Shown here piece by piece: positions 26,168 to 35,740 of a DNA stretch of 64,000 nt. Position 1 is the stretch's first letter. Each line of letters begins with the position of its first letter. The notes under the pieces were generated by a model, which saw only the letters and a program-made list of their open reading frames with translations, was not told the DNA's origin and made no database searches. Source of the DNA: Clostridia bacterium (GTDB taxonomy: Bacteria; Bacillota; Clostridia; UMGS1883); the NCBI GenBank assembly GCA_017440585.1, contig JAFSGW010000099.1, positions 1 through 64,000 of the forward strand, read 5' to 3'. The position numbers were made by a program, and so were the translations under genes.

Positions 26168-29100
26168 ATGAAAAAGGTAATATCATTAATCATATCAGTA
26201 GTTTTGGTGCTTTCCGCCGTGCCCTCTCTGGCAGCGGCAGAAAAAATGCCAAAGTATCAGTCGGTGGCAAGACAGATGGAAAAATTAAACCGTGGTCTTA
26301 TTGCGGTTAAAACTTCGGGTGCCCCCACCAACGGTATAAGTGAAGGTGTGGCACTTTCCTGGAGGCTGCTTGGTGACGAAAGCCTTTCAGATCAGGCGTT
26401 TGACATTTACAGAAATGACGTGAAAATTTTTACTACGGGCAGTCACGATGCCACCTATTATATGGACACGAAGGGTACTGTAAATGACACCTATAAGGTA
26501 GTAAAAAAGGGTGAAAGTGCCTCGGGCGAGCCCGGGGTAAAGGTATGGAAAGAGCATGCAAAGTATGCGAGAGCAAGCCTTGTAAACAACGGAACAAGCC
26601 GTCCGCATGCTTTCAGCTATGTTGACGTGCCCCTTGTACGCCCCGAAAACGTTACAAACCACGGTGGCGGAACAAGTAAGTACTACTCGGGCGGTGGTGC
26701 AAACGATGCCTCCGTAGGCGACCTTGACGGCGATGGGGACTATGAATTTGTTTTAAAGTGGGACCCTTCCGACTCGAAGGATTCTGCCTCAGGCGGTTAC
26801 ACAGGTAACGTATATATTGACGGCTACGAAATAACAGAGAACAACGGGGGCTATATGTGGCGTATCGACATGGGTAAAAATATCCGTGCAGGTGCACACT
26901 ATACCCAGTTCATGGTTTATGACTTTGACGGTGACGGCAAAAGCGAAATTGCAATGAAAACTGCTCCCGGCACAATTGACGGTACAGGCAAGTTTGTAAC
27001 AGAGGTTGGTGACACTGCCGAAATCCGCAATGCAGACAATTATGCCGTGCACCTTTCAGGCAAGGGTATTCCCACCTCAGGCGGTGAATACGTTACAATT
27101 TTTGACGGCGAAACGGGCGAGGCTCTTTACACAAGAGAGGGCATTACACGTAATGCAGTGTCAGGCTGGGGTGACAGCAATTTCAACCGCAGTGAACGCT
27201 ACCTTGCGGCGGTTGCATATATAGACGGTAAAACACCTCACTATATCGAGTGCCGCGGCTACTACAATGCGGCAGTTATCCGTGCCTATAAGTGGGACGG
27301 CTCAACACTTGAATTGGTGTGGGAGCACAAGGCTGAAAGCAATAATTCCTCCACCATGTACGGTCAGGGCAACCACAACCTTTCCGTTGGTGATATAGAT
27401 AACGACGGACGTGACGAAATCGTTTACGGCAGTGCCTGCCTTGACGATGACGGCAAAACAGTTTTAGGTAACACCAGGTTAGGTCACGGTGATGCAATGC
27501 ACATGAGTGACTTCAATAACGACGGTATTCAGGAGGTTTTCTCCGTTAAGGAGGACAGTGCCGGCTATAAAACTGCAGCAGAGCATCTTCGTGTTGCATC
27601 AACAGGGCAGACACTTTATGCTATCCCCGGAAGTGCCGACAACGGACGCGGTGCAATGGCAAACGTGGACGATGAATATGCAAAAACACACCCCGACGCT
27701 CTCGCTCTCGGCTGGAGCTATGCGGCAGGTGAAGCCCATGACCTTACGGGTACAGCCCTTAAGTCAAAGCCGGGCACAAATTCACGTGGTATGACAAACT
27801 TCTTTGCATACTGGGACGGGGACTTGTCCCGTGAAATACTTGACGATAATCAGCTGGGAAAATACGATGCAGCAAACGGCTGGACAATCCGTTTCTATAA
27901 CGACGGTAACGGTTACCTTCCTGCATCAAGTAATAACTCCACTAAGCAGACTCCTTCGCTTGTTGCCGATATATGGGGCGACTGGCGAGAGGAAATCATA
28001 ATGCCCATAGGAAAGGGCGAGGTGGACGGTGTGCCCGAACAGCAATACTTAAGGGTTATGACAAGCGTCATTCCCACAACCTACCGCCTTACAACACTTA
28101 TGCACGACTGCCAGTACCGCTTAGGCATTGCATGGCAGAACGTTGCCTATAATCAGCCTCCCCACACAAGCTATTATATAGGCTCAGCTGCATTGGCTGT
28201 AAACAGCCAGGGTGTTACACAAAACTATCTTGCACCGGCTGTTCCCTATACAGTGCCCCGTTACGTAACGGGCACACCCGTTGAAGGCATGAGCCTCAGC
28301 GTGAATGAAATCACTCTGAAAGAAGGGCAGAGCTACAAAATAACTGCCCGCTTAGAACCTGAAAATGCCACAAAGAAGGGCATTATATGGGAAAGCGACA
28401 ACGAGGCTGTTGCAACGGTTTCCGGTGGCAAGGTGACAGCTCTTGGCGAAGGCAGATGCGAAATAAAGGCAACAACCCGTGACGGTGGCTTTGAGGCATA
28501 TTGTGAAGTGACGGTTCTGCCCGTTAAGGATATAGCTGCTTTGGGCGAAGATGTATTCACCTCTGAATCAGCCTCCTTCACCGGCGGTATTGATTCTGCC
28601 TCACTTCAGAATGTGGAAAGAGAAGAGGGTGCATATTTTGAAAGAGTGTTCACACCTTATTACAGCAACAAGGCAACACTTTCCTTCAAGTTTAATTCCG
28701 GCGGTCAGAAGCTTGACGGCTCCAACTGGAACTGGGACGGACATGAATACACCTTCGGTATTGAATTTTTAGACACTTACGGCAACAATATCTTAAATAT
28801 TTCACAAGCCTATAAATCCGGTGCGCAGGCTACAAGTGCAAGGGTAACGGATGGTTCCTTTGCAGAAATCCGGGCATCCTGGTCTTCCTCCGGCGAAGGG
28901 GAAGAGCCCATGAACCGCTCAAGCACCACATGGTTTGTTACAATGGTATTTGATTATGACTCCGGCACGTGCACAGCAACCATTGCAGGCAGTGACGGCT
29001 TAAAGAAGTACACAAAGGTGTTCCCTCTTAACGGCATGAGCTTCACAAAGCTCCGTTATTGGGTAACAAAGGACGGAGCGGGCTATATTAAGGTTGCTCC

Positions 29101-29812
29101 CTCCCTTACAGACCTTAAGTACACCGTTACGGCAGTTAAGGCAGAAAGCTTTGTGCAGTATGTGTCAAGCGAGGGCAAGAACGTGACATTCCTCGACTAC
29201 GATGAAAATGAGGGCGAGGGTGTGCTCATTGCAGCGGCATACAATAAGGACGGTGCCCTTGTATTTGCCGAGGGTAAGCCCGTTTCTCTCACAAGTACTT
29301 TAACCGAGGACACAATAACCTTCAACTGTAGCTTTGACGGCTACAGAGTAGGGCTTTTCTACTGGAATAAGGTGAATAAGCTTATACCCCTTGGCTTAAA
29401 TGACTCGGCACGTGCCCCCATGGGCAAGCTTGCCCCCGTAAGCTTCACTGCAACTGCAGAGCCTGAGGCAAATAACGGCGCAAAAAATGCCCTTGACGGC
29501 AATCTTTCCACAGCATGGACAAGTCAGGGCACCCACAGCTTAACCTATGACCTTGGAGAAGTTAAAACCATAGGCAAAATTAAACTTGCATTTATGAAGT
29601 ATAATGATAACAGATACATTCCCTTTACGGTTTACTCCTCCGAGGACGGAGAAAACTACGAGGTTATTTACTCCGGTAACAGCGTTGTCGGTTCAGGCGA
29701 TTATATGACCTTTATCACAAACAAAACCGCCCGCTACGTAAAGCTTGAGGCAAGAGGCAACACCACCTCCGGCTGGAACAGTGTAACAGAATTTGAAGTT
29801 TACGGCGGATAA
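26168..29812 (+). CDS. secreted rhamnogalacturonan lyase (PL11) with Big2 and discoidin-like modules
   Basis: A 1214-aa secreted lyase. Signal peptide at 1-24. Residues about 30-670 are PL11 (GDLDGDGDYEFVLKWDPSDS, DFDGDGKSEIAMKTA, GQGNHNLSVGDIDNDGRDEI, WGDWREEIIMP). About 690-770 is a bacterial Ig-like Big2 domain (SLSVNEITLKEGQSYKITAR, IIWESDNEAVATVSGGKVTA). About 780-980 is a beta-rich domain I cannot name. The C terminus (about 1085-1214) is a discoidin (F5/8 type C)-like module (NALDGNLSTAWTSQGTHSLT), likely carbohydrate-binding. It would cleave rhamnogalacturonan I outside the cell. RBS aggagg; it follows the AraC gene by 10 bp, probably co-transcribed. A strong terminator follows. Confidence 0.9.
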   Translation: MKKVISLIISVVLVLSAVPSLAAAEKMPKYQSVARQMEKLNRGLIAVKTSGAPTNGISEGVALSWRLLGDESLSDQAFDIYRNDVKIFTTGSHDATYYMDTKGTVNDTYKVVKKGESASGEPGVKVWKEHAKYARASLVNNGTSRPHAFSYVDVPLVRPENVTNHGGGTSKYYSGGGANDASVGDLDGDGDYEFVLKWDPSDSKDSASGGYTGNVYIDGYEITENNGGYMWRIDMGKNIRAGAHYTQFMVYDFDGDGKSEIAMKTAPGTIDGTGKFVTEVGDTAEIRNADNYAVHLSGKGIPTSGGEYVTIFDGETGEALYTREGITRNAVSGWGDSNFNRSERYLAAVAYIDGKTPHYIECRGYYNAAVIRAYKWDGSTLELVWEHKAESNNSSTMYGQGNHNLSVGDIDNDGRDEIVYGSACLDDDGKTVLGNTRLGHGDAMHMSDFNNDGIQEVFSVKEDSAGYKTAAEHLRVASTGQTLYAIPGSADNGRGAMANVDDEYAKTHPDALALGWSYAAGEAHDLTGTALKSKPGTNSRGMTNFFAYWDGDLSREILDDNQLGKYDAANGWTIRFYNDGNGYLPASSNNSTKQTPSLVADIWGDWREEIIMPIGKGEVDGVPEQQYLRVMTSVIPTTYRLTTLMHDCQYRLGIAWQNVAYNQPPHTSYYIGSAALAVNSQGVTQNYLAPAVPYTVPRYVTGTPVEGMSLSVNEITLKEGQSYKITARLEPENATKKGIIWESDNEAVATVSGGKVTALGEGRCEIKATTRDGGFEAYCEVTVLPVKDIAALGEDVFTSESASFTGGIDSASLQNVEREEGAYFERVFTPYYSNKATLSFKFNSGGQKLDGSNWNWDGHEYTFGIEFLDTYGNNILNISQAYKSGAQATSARVTDGSFAEIRASWSSSGEGEEPMNRSSTTWFVTMVFDYDSGTCTATIAGSDGLKKYTKVFPLNGMSFTKLRYWVTKDGAGYIKVAPSLTDLKYTVTAVKAESFVQYVSSEGKNVTFLDYDENEGEGVLIAAAYNKDGALVFAEGKPVSLTSTLTEDTITFNCSFDGYRVGLFYWNKVNKLIPLGLNDSARAPMGKLAPVSFTATAEPEANNGAKNALDGNLSTAWTSQGTHSLTYDLGEVKTIGKIKLAFMKYNDNRYIPFTVYSSEDGENYEVIYSGNSVVGSGDYMTFITNKTARYVKLEARGNTTSGWNSVTEFEVYGG

Positions 29813-29853
29813 ATTGAGGGAATAAGTAATAGGGAAGAAGGAATAAGTGCGGA

Positions 29854-29888
29854 AACGACCCATTGCATGAGCAATGGGTCGTTTTTAT
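29854..29888. terminator. bidirectional terminator between PL11 gene and spoVFB
   Basis: Perfect stem acgacccattgc/gcaatgggtcgt, loop atga, with Ts downstream on the plus strand. Confidence 0.9.
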
Positions 29889-30457
29889 ATAAGAAGAGGT
29901 TGAATTTGTCTGCCCTGTAAGGCTTCTTCAATTGTGGGAATTATCTGTGTGAAATCTGCAACCAAAGATTTGTGCTTTTTTATCGGGTCATCCTGTCCGA
30001 AGGGGACAAAGTAAATATTTTTCATATTAAGGAGCGAACCTATATTTGTTGCATTGGCGCCTAAGCCGTCGTTGGTGGAAGGGGCAATTATAAGCGGCCT
30101 TTCGTTACGAAGGTGTGCCTTCGCCGCCATGGTAACCGTGCCGTCTGTTACGGCGTGAGCAAGCTTTGCGAGGGTGTTGCCCGTGCAGGGGGCAATAACG
30201 AGGGCATCAAAGAGCTTTTTGGGGCCGATGGGCTCAGCATGGGGAATATCGGCTATTATTTCCTTCTTTGTCAGAAGCATCACCCTTTTGCGAAAGCTCT
30301 CTGCCGTGCCGAAGCGGGTGTCGGTTTCGTATGCAGCATTGCTCATTATAACGGTCACGTCGTATATTTCGGTAAGCTTTTCTAACTGGTTAATTACCTT
30401 GTCAAAGGTACAGAAGGACCCCGTCATCGCAAAGCCTATTCTTTTTGGCTCTACCAT
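29885..30457 (-). CDS. spoVFB: dipicolinate synthase subunit B
   Basis: A 190-aa flavoprotein of the phosphopantothenoylcysteine-decarboxylase-like family. Motifs: IGFAMTGSFCTFDKVINQLE at the start, FDALVIAPCTGNTLAKLAHAVTDGTVTMAAKAH and RPLIIAPSTNDGLGANATNIG. With subunit A it makes dipicolinic acid for the spore core, expressed in the mother cell. It starts 16 bp after the end of spoVFA, so the two form an operon. Presence of both genes argues that the organism sporulates. Confidence 0.93.
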   Translation of the reverse strand: MVEPKRIGFAMTGSFCTFDKVINQLEKLTEIYDVTVIMSNAAYETDTRFGTAESFRKRVMLLTKKEIIADIPHAEPIGPKKLFDALVIAPCTGNTLAKLAHAVTDGTVTMAAKAHLRNERPLIIAPSTNDGLGANATNIGSLLNMKNIYFVPFGQDDPIKKHKSLVADFTQIIPTIEEALQGRQIQPLLI

Positions 30458-30473
30458 GGAGTGAATCCTCCCT

Positions 30474-31313
30474 TCAATTTTGCAGTCTTAAATCGCAGGC
30501 TATATTGCAAGCTGTTTTCTGTATTATTTCTCCTGCACTCTCGGGTGCCACTTTTCCGGGAAGCCCTAACGCCCATATAACGTTAACGCCAAGCATTTTT
30601 GCTGCCTCAAGGTCAACCCCGCCGGGCTTGGAGGCAAGGTCTATCACACCCTGATGAGGCGACAGCTCTGAAAGCACCGTTTTGTCAAAAACCTGTGCAG
30701 GAACGGTGTTAAATAAAATCCGACTTTCCTTTGCCACATGGGGAAGATGGGGAAAATCCACCGCGGTAAACCCAAGGCTTTCAGCCTCCGCAAGCTGTGA
30801 AGGGCTTCTTGCGACTATGGTGCATTCGGCTCCCAACGCCTTAAGGCGCATTGAAAGTGCCCGTGCAACCTTGCCAAAGCCCGTTATTGAAACCTTTGCC
30901 CCGTGAAGGGTAAATGGGAACTCCTCCATGGCTATCTGTATGGCACCCTCTGCCGTGGGCACGGCGTTTAAAATTTCAAACTCCTCACATTCGGCATAAT
31001 CTGCCCAGCGGACGGAATAAATGTCAAAAATGGCTTTCGCTTTTTCGGAAAACCTTCCTCCCAGCACCTTTTTCCTGCCACCGCACAAGGCGGCAATGTC
31101 GCGAAGGGGGATTTTTTCGCCATTTTCAAGCTCTGTGTTTTCACCATCGGGTGAGGCAGGCAAGCCTAAAAGTATTACATCGGCATTGCCAACAGCAACC
31201 TTCAAAGGCTTTCCGCCCTTGTATATTTCAGCCTTGTAGCCTTCACGGATAAAGGCATCGCAGGCTTTCTGTAGCCTTATGCCTCCGCCTATAATCAAAA
31301 ATCTGTCGGTCAT
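30474..31313 (-). CDS. spoVFA: dipicolinate synthase subunit A
   Basis: A 279-aa Rossmann-fold dehydrogenase-like subunit. The N-terminal part has DRFLIIGGGIRLQKACDAF; the NAD-binding part has HGAKVSITGFGKVARALSMRLKALGAECTIVAR, and GVIDLASKPGGVDLEAAKML lies toward the end. It oxidises dihydrodipicolinate to dipicolinate with subunit B. I start at the ATG at 31313 (MTDRF); an in-frame ATG three codons earlier is also possible. Length is normal for the family. Confidence 0.92.
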   Translation of the reverse strand: MTDRFLIIGGGIRLQKACDAFIREGYKAEIYKGGKPLKVAVGNADVILLGLPASPDGENTELENGEKIPLRDIAALCGGRKKVLGGRFSEKAKAIFDIYSVRWADYAECEEFEILNAVPTAEGAIQIAMEEFPFTLHGAKVSITGFGKVARALSMRLKALGAECTIVARSPSQLAEAESLGFTAVDFPHLPHVAKESRILFNTVPAQVFDKTVLSELSPHQGVIDLASKPGGVDLEAAKMLGVNVIWALGLPGKVAPESAGEIIQKTACNIACDLRLQN

Positions 31314-31349
31314 AATTAACACCTCAGTAAATTATATTCATAAAAAAGA

Positions 31350-31380
31350 AAAATGTTATGGTTTCCCATAACATTTTTTG
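31350..31380 (-). terminator. terminator after mecA
   Basis: Stem aaatgttatgg/ccataacattt with T runs on either strand, between mecA and spoVFA. Confidence 0.8.
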
Positions 31381-31381
31381 A

Positions 31382-31957
31382 TTAAAAGCTTTCTCTTAAG
31401 GTTTTAAGTGCATTTTTGCATATTAATTTTCCGTGCTCGCAAACTATGTCACACACGCCTCTGTCGGTTGTTTTAATGCCAAACTCGGAAAAACGGCGGG
31501 CGTGGTCGCTCTCTGTTAAAAGGTGATAGCGTTCATTATAATAATAAAGCTCACCGCCGTCAAAATCCTCCGCAAAGCGTGAAAGGCGGATTGCGTCCTC
31601 AAAGCTTTCAAAGCTTATCAAGGCTAAGCCTGCTTCCTCAAGGGGAGCCTGACGTACCTTTAAGCGGAAACGCTTTTTAGCCTCAGTTAATGCATCCTTA
31701 ATCTCCTCATTTTCGCCCAGGCGTGTTATGTACATAACAAGGCTGTGGTCCTCAGCGGGCATAGCCTCCACCATAAGGCGTGCGTTTTCTGCCGAAAAGC
31801 CAACCTCCTCCTCGGCACGGCGTACAACACTCATCAGAATCTGCTGAATACGGGGTGCATTTTCCTTCACTGCGGCTGCTGTAAGGTTGTGCTCTATAAC
31901 ATCATCGGGGGTGAAGGTTACTTTTATTTTATTTACGTGTATTTTCTCAATTTTCAT
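31382..31957 (-). CDS. mecA: adaptor protein MecA
   Basis: A 191-aa ClpC adaptor. The N-terminal domain starts MKIEKIHVNKIKVTFTPDDV, followed by the acidic linker-containing middle, then the C-terminal ClpC-binding domain (LALISFESFEDAIRLSRFAE, GELYYYNERYHLL). MecA brings selected proteins to ClpCP for degradation and controls competence and development in Bacillus. I start at the ATG at 31957, which gives the classic N terminus. Confidence 0.88.
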   Translation of the reverse strand: MKIEKIHVNKIKVTFTPDDVIEHNLTAAAVKENAPRIQQILMSVVRRAEEEVGFSAENARLMVEAMPAEDHSLVMYITRLGENEEIKDALTEAKKRFRLKVRQAPLEEAGLALISFESFEDAIRLSRFAEDFDGGELYYYNERYHLLTESDHARRFSEFGIKTTDRGVCDIVCEHGKLICKNALKTLRESF

Positions 31958-32029
31958 ATATCTTACCTGCCTTATTGGAACATTATACAACATTAATATG
32001 AAAAAGAGAAGAGGTAAATTGTGAAAATT

Positions 32030-32269
32030 TTATTGCATTATAAGGGCAAGGGCAATACCTGTTGCAAAAAGTGCGGTAACTATAAAGGGCAGAAGGCTGT
32101 GCCGTCTTTTCTCAGCTGTTTTCTTTTCCATAAATTCTGCCACAATCCGCTCCGCCTCACTTACTGCGGAAAACTCGTCTGTGCAGGAATCCTTCAGAAT
32201 AAAAATTGCCTGGGCTATTGCAGGCGAATTGAGCTTGTTAAGTATTATAACACGCTTTGTTGTGTCCAT
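32030..32269 (-). CDS. small conserved protein with C-terminal membrane helix
   Basis: A 79-aa protein. Residues about 1-50 are soluble (TKRVIILNKLNSPAIAQAIFILKD, SAVSEAERIVAEFME), then a basic patch (KKTAEKRRH) and one membrane helix (LLPFIVTALFATGIALALI). Similar N termini occur next to sporulation genes in Clostridia as I recall, but no function is known to me. It lies just downstream of spoIIE and may share its transcription. RBS gggaggga before the ATG at 32269. Confidence 0.7.
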   Translation of the reverse strand: MDTTKRVIILNKLNSPAIAQAIFILKDSCTDEFSAVSEAERIVAEFMEKKTAEKRRHSLLPFIVTALFATGIALALIMQ

Positions 32270-32321
32270 AAAAAATCCCTCCCGATACAATTATTGACCG
32301 GGAGGAAATTTTTATACAGCT

Positions 32322-34670
32322 TTATTTTATAATGGCAGCAAGGACGGTAATATCGTCACGGGGGCTCTTTTTGCACTTTTCCATTGCCCTCTCTACGATG
32401 CTGTCCGCAAGAATGTGGGGGTTATCTCCCGAAAAATTATCAAGGCAGTCAATAAGCCATGTATCCTTAAGGGCATTTTCTCCCGTTGTGTCTAAAACTC
32501 CGTCGGAAATCATAACGGTTATGTCGCCCGAGGAGGCAGGCAGGGTAAAGGTTTCAAGGTCAGGCTTTAAAACAGAGCCTAAGGGCATGCTTTTTGAATA
32601 AAGTGCATCCACTCTGCCTCCCGATTTTGTAAAGGAGGCAACTGCACCGCATTTTATTATCTTTACGGTTTTCTCCCGTGAGTTATATAAGTACAAATCC
32701 GTAGCGGAAAAGGTTGCCTCTCCATAGGGCAGAAACAGCGAGTTTACAAGCCGTACAGAAGCCTCGCCGTCAATTCCTGCTTCGATTAAGTCGAGCAGGG
32801 TATCCGCTGCGGTACGTGCCTCAAGTGCCGCCTTATGCCCGGTGCCCATGCCGTCACAAAGCACGGCGGCATAAAGGCTTTTGTTTATAATCCTCCATCT
32901 TACACTGTCGCCGGAGGTGTTTTTGCTGCCGCATGCCCGCCCCGAGGTTGCAAAGCTCACCTCAAAGGAGGTTTTCGGCACATACTTTACCTCGCAGAGG
33001 GCACAGTCACGCCTGCCCGTGCGAAGCATTTCAACACCGCAGGCAGAGGATACAACATCGTTCACGCCCTTGTCGCAAAGGGAAAATCCGCCACAGTTTT
33101 TTAAGCGGAGCATCACAACGGGGTCATTGTCCTCATCCCGCATAACGGTAACGGAGGTGGGGGTAATTTCCGCCTCCCTCAGCCTTCGCTCAATATCCTC
33201 CGACAAGGCACGGTCAAAGCTGTAGGAGGCGGAAAGCGAGTTAAGTGCCACTGAAATAATTTCCGAAAATGCCTCCATACGGCTTTTTGAAGCATGGCTT
33301 AACTCCTGTAGCCTGCCCTGCCACATTTTTTCAATGCGGTAAATTTCTGCAGAATTGGTAAATGCCTCACGGAATTCCTTCGGACGAAGGCAGTTTACGG
33401 GGAGCATGTCACTTTTAAGCTTGCCCGTTTCAAGGCTTTCCGTTAAAGCCCTTGTGAGAAGAAGAGAGGTTTTATTAAAATCCCTGCTCCAGCAAACCCT
33501 CCTTAAGCCACAGCCCATACAGCCCTTACGGGCAACACGCTCCAAAAACCTTTCCCCTGCATCGCCTTTGGTGCTTCTTGTTTCCTCAAGGGCATTCATT
33601 CTTTTGTCAAGGGTTGTGAGGGCACTGCGGGCGTTTTTCAGAACATACTCGCAGTAGTGGCGTTCATCTAAAGAAACAAGGCTTTTTTCATCCCTTGAGC
33701 CGAAGGCAGAAATTTTCATAAGCCACCTTTCGGGGGTAATGCTGTAAAGAAGGCAGGCGGCAAATATGTCGTACAGATTTATAAGCACCTCTGTAGAGCC
33801 GTTTGCAAGGGCTGTTACAAGTGCATTGGAAAGTATAAAGGCACTTGATGCAGGCAATGCACCGTACACTCCTGCCACGGAAGCGGCAAGGGCACCTAAG
33901 GTGTAGGAAACACAGCTAATGTCAAACCTGCCACTGCCAAGTGCCGAAACAAGCCCCATCACCGAGCCTGCAATAACACCGTGGGAGCTGCCAAGCCTTA
34001 CTGCAAAAACTAAAACCAGGAAAATACAGGCAACCTCCGAAAGGTTAATAAGCCCTAATTGGGCAATGTCCTTACCGCCCCAGAGCACACAGCCGAAAAA
34101 TGCTGCAAGGCTTATTTCCTCCCTTTGTGTAAAAGAAAAGGAAAGGCGTGCCTTTTTAATAACGGGGATGGCAGTGCAGAAGGCGGCAGCTCCGCAGAAT
34201 GCCACAGCACACTCCAAAAATAAAAGCATAAGGTCGTAGGCGGTGGTAAAGGCAATACCTTTGGAGGAGGCAAATATGAAGCACAGCCCCGAGAGGGCAA
34301 GGGAAGCGGTAAAAAGGGAGCTTCGGATGACGGTTTTGTCTTTTGAAGAGGAGGGTAGCTTTTCCGCAATGAGAGCGTAAAGGCACATTGCAAAAATATA
34401 TTTCCCCGTTTCGTACAAGGGCGAAGCGGAAAAAACCTGCCCCAGTATTGCAGAAACCATATATATGTAAGTATATCTGCCATGGAGCACGGCAGCAAAA
34501 AATGCTCCGCCAAAGGGTCTTAAGACGCCGAAAAGGGTAGCCCTGCCGCAAAGGATGCCTGCAAAAAAGAGCAGTACGTCAAACAGTGAGGGGATGGGTA
34601 TTTTTTTCTTTTTCATAAGCCTTGCTATTTTCCCGAAGGCTGTTTTTATTAAAAGCAGAGGGTTGTCCAT
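32322..34670 (-). CDS. spoIIE: stage II sporulation protein E (SpoIIE phosphatase)
   Basis: A 782-aa protein. Residues about 25-320 hold many membrane helices (SLFDVLLFFAGILCGRATLF, GVLRPFGGAFFAAVLHG). A cytoplasmic linker has Cys motifs (CMGCGLRRVCWSRDF). The C-terminal PP2C phosphatase (about 555-780) shows LCDGMGTGHKAALEARTAADTLL, SKSMPLGSVLKPDLE, ITVMISDGVLDT and SPRDDITVLAAII. SpoIIE dephosphorylates SpoIIAA and so activates sigma-F in the forespore. I start at the ATG at 34670. An extended -10 and a possible Spo0A site lie upstream. Confidence 0.93.
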   Translation of the reverse strand: MDNPLLLIKTAFGKIARLMKKKKIPIPSLFDVLLFFAGILCGRATLFGVLRPFGGAFFAAVLHGRYTYIYMVSAILGQVFSASPLYETGKYIFAMCLYALIAEKLPSSSKDKTVIRSSLFTASLALSGLCFIFASSKGIAFTTAYDLMLLFLECAVAFCGAAAFCTAIPVIKKARLSFSFTQREEISLAAFFGCVLWGGKDIAQLGLINLSEVACIFLVLVFAVRLGSSHGVIAGSVMGLVSALGSGRFDISCVSYTLGALAASVAGVYGALPASSAFILSNALVTALANGSTEVLINLYDIFAACLLYSITPERWLMKISAFGSRDEKSLVSLDERHYCEYVLKNARSALTTLDKRMNALEETRSTKGDAGERFLERVARKGCMGCGLRRVCWSRDFNKTSLLLTRALTESLETGKLKSDMLPVNCLRPKEFREAFTNSAEIYRIEKMWQGRLQELSHASKSRMEAFSEIISVALNSLSASYSFDRALSEDIERRLREAEITPTSVTVMRDEDNDPVVMLRLKNCGGFSLCDKGVNDVVSSACGVEMLRTGRRDCALCEVKYVPKTSFEVSFATSGRACGSKNTSGDSVRWRIINKSLYAAVLCDGMGTGHKAALEARTAADTLLDLIEAGIDGEASVRLVNSLFLPYGEATFSATDLYLYNSREKTVKIIKCGAVASFTKSGGRVDALYSKSMPLGSVLKPDLETFTLPASSGDITVMISDGVLDTTGENALKDTWLIDCLDNFSGDNPHILADSIVERAMEKCKKSPRDDITVLAAIIK

Positions 34671-34702
34671 AAAAATCACGTGCCTTTCTTTTGTATATAT
34701 TG

Positions 34703-34737
34703 ATTATAGCAAACTCCTCTTGGGAAAAGCTGTCGCA
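34703..34737 (-). promoter_or_regulatory. putative spoIIE promoter with possible Spo0A box
   Basis: On the minus strand a TATAAT (34708-34703) lies 32 bp before the spoIIE start. A near-match to the Spo0A box (TGTCGCA versus TGNCGAA) is at 34731-34737. No good -35 at 17 bp, as in Bacillus spoIIE. Tentative. Confidence 0.35.
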
Positions 34738-34763
34738 ACAGGTCGTGGGTGGGGGAAAATATA

Positions 34764-34792
34764 TTGCATTTTAAAGTATAATAATATATAAT
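34764..34792 (+). promoter_or_regulatory. promoter of DUF975-like gene
   Basis: TTGCAT (34764-34769), 17-bp spacer, TATAAT (34787-34792). Confidence 0.6.
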
Positions 34793-34826
34793 AGGTAAAG
34801 ACACATGAAAGGGGCAGAAAATTATA

Positions 34827-35588
34827 ATGAAACCTGCATTTCCTACCTATATAATAAAGAGGCGTGCAAAGCTTGCCATGAAGGGAAAGCTTTTTAAGGC
34901 ATTTTTTGCAGCTGCCGTACCCATGCTTGTTACATTTATTGTTTCTTTTCTGGTAATTCTTATGGTGCCCGATGCAAGGGATGCTTTTGCAGTTGGCATT
35001 AACGGACAGTTTGAATCGTTGGAAGCACGGGAAATATATATGAACAATGTTACAAACATATGTATTGACTGCATCGGTCTTGTGGCATCATTGTTTTCCT
35101 TTTTGTCCGTGGGCGGGCAGAAAATGCTTCTTGACATACTCCGGGGTAAGGAGGTTCATGTAAAAAACCTGTTCTGCTATTTCGGTAAGTGGCACATTGC
35201 AATCATTTACCCCGCACTTCAGGCAGTTGTTACCTATATAATAAGAGAAATGCTTGATGCTCTTTTAAATACGGGCGTGAACACCGAGGCGGTAACTCTT
35301 CTTGCCTGGGCTATACAGATAGCACTTTACTTTATTTCCGCAAAGCTTATGTTCTTTGAGCTTGCACTTGCAGATTGTGACTGTACAAGCTTTCTTAAGG
35401 CGGCGAAGGCATCCTGGAGGATGGTTGGCATGAATACGGTTGTAAACCTTATTACACTTTTCTTCTCCTTCATGCTCTGGTTTATAGCATCTGCCTTCAC
35501 GGGAGGCATTGTGCTCATATACCTTCTTCCTTACATCAGCATGTCCATAGCGGTGCTTTATGACGAAAATCTGAAATATAACACATAA
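34827..35588 (+). CDS. DUF975-like integral membrane protein
   Basis: A 253-aa membrane protein with about five to six hydrophobic segments, an N-terminal IKRRAKLAMKGKLFKAFFAA and a middle LDILRGKEVHVKNLFCYFGKW typical of the DUF975 family in Firmicutes. The loop LADCDCTSFLKAAKASWRMVGMN also fits. Function unknown; the family is membrane-embedded and often lies near cell envelope genes. It is divergent from spoIIE. RBS aaagggg is 11 bp before the ATG. Confidence 0.75.
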   Translation: MKPAFPTYIIKRRAKLAMKGKLFKAFFAAAVPMLVTFIVSFLVILMVPDARDAFAVGINGQFESLEAREIYMNNVTNICIDCIGLVASLFSFLSVGGQKMLLDILRGKEVHVKNLFCYFGKWHIAIIYPALQAVVTYIIREMLDALLNTGVNTEAVTLLAWAIQIALYFISAKLMFFELALADCDCTSFLKAAKASWRMVGMNTVVNLITLFFSFMLWFIASAFTGGIVLIYLLPYISMSIAVLYDENLKYNT

Positions 35589-35590
35589 TT

Positions 35591-35650
35591 CTGTAATAAA
35601 AGGGTGGTTGAGAGTGACTTATGTTACAATCAATTACCCTTTTATTACAG
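35591..35650 (+). terminator. long inverted repeat after DUF975-like gene
   Basis: ctgtaataaaagggt (35591-35605) pairs with acccttttattacag (35636-35650), with a 30-base loop. It could terminate the upstream gene. The right arm contributes to the first WalR-box match. Confidence 0.5.
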
Positions 35651-35693
35651 TCTAATTACAGCTGTTGACTTTTATAAAGGCAGCCATTAAAAT
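35644..35693 (+). promoter_or_regulatory. S-layer gene promoter P1 with WalR-box match
   Basis: Minus-strand TGTAAT-tagac-TGTAAT at 35660-35644 is an exact fit to TGTWAH-N5-TGTWAH. Four bases later comes -35 TTGACT (35665-35670), 17-bp spacer, -10 TAAAAT (35688-35693). Confidence 0.65.
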
Positions 35694-35740
35694 ACAAATT
35701 GAGGTTAGGCACCGCGTTTGTTACAGTATGTTATGGAAAT

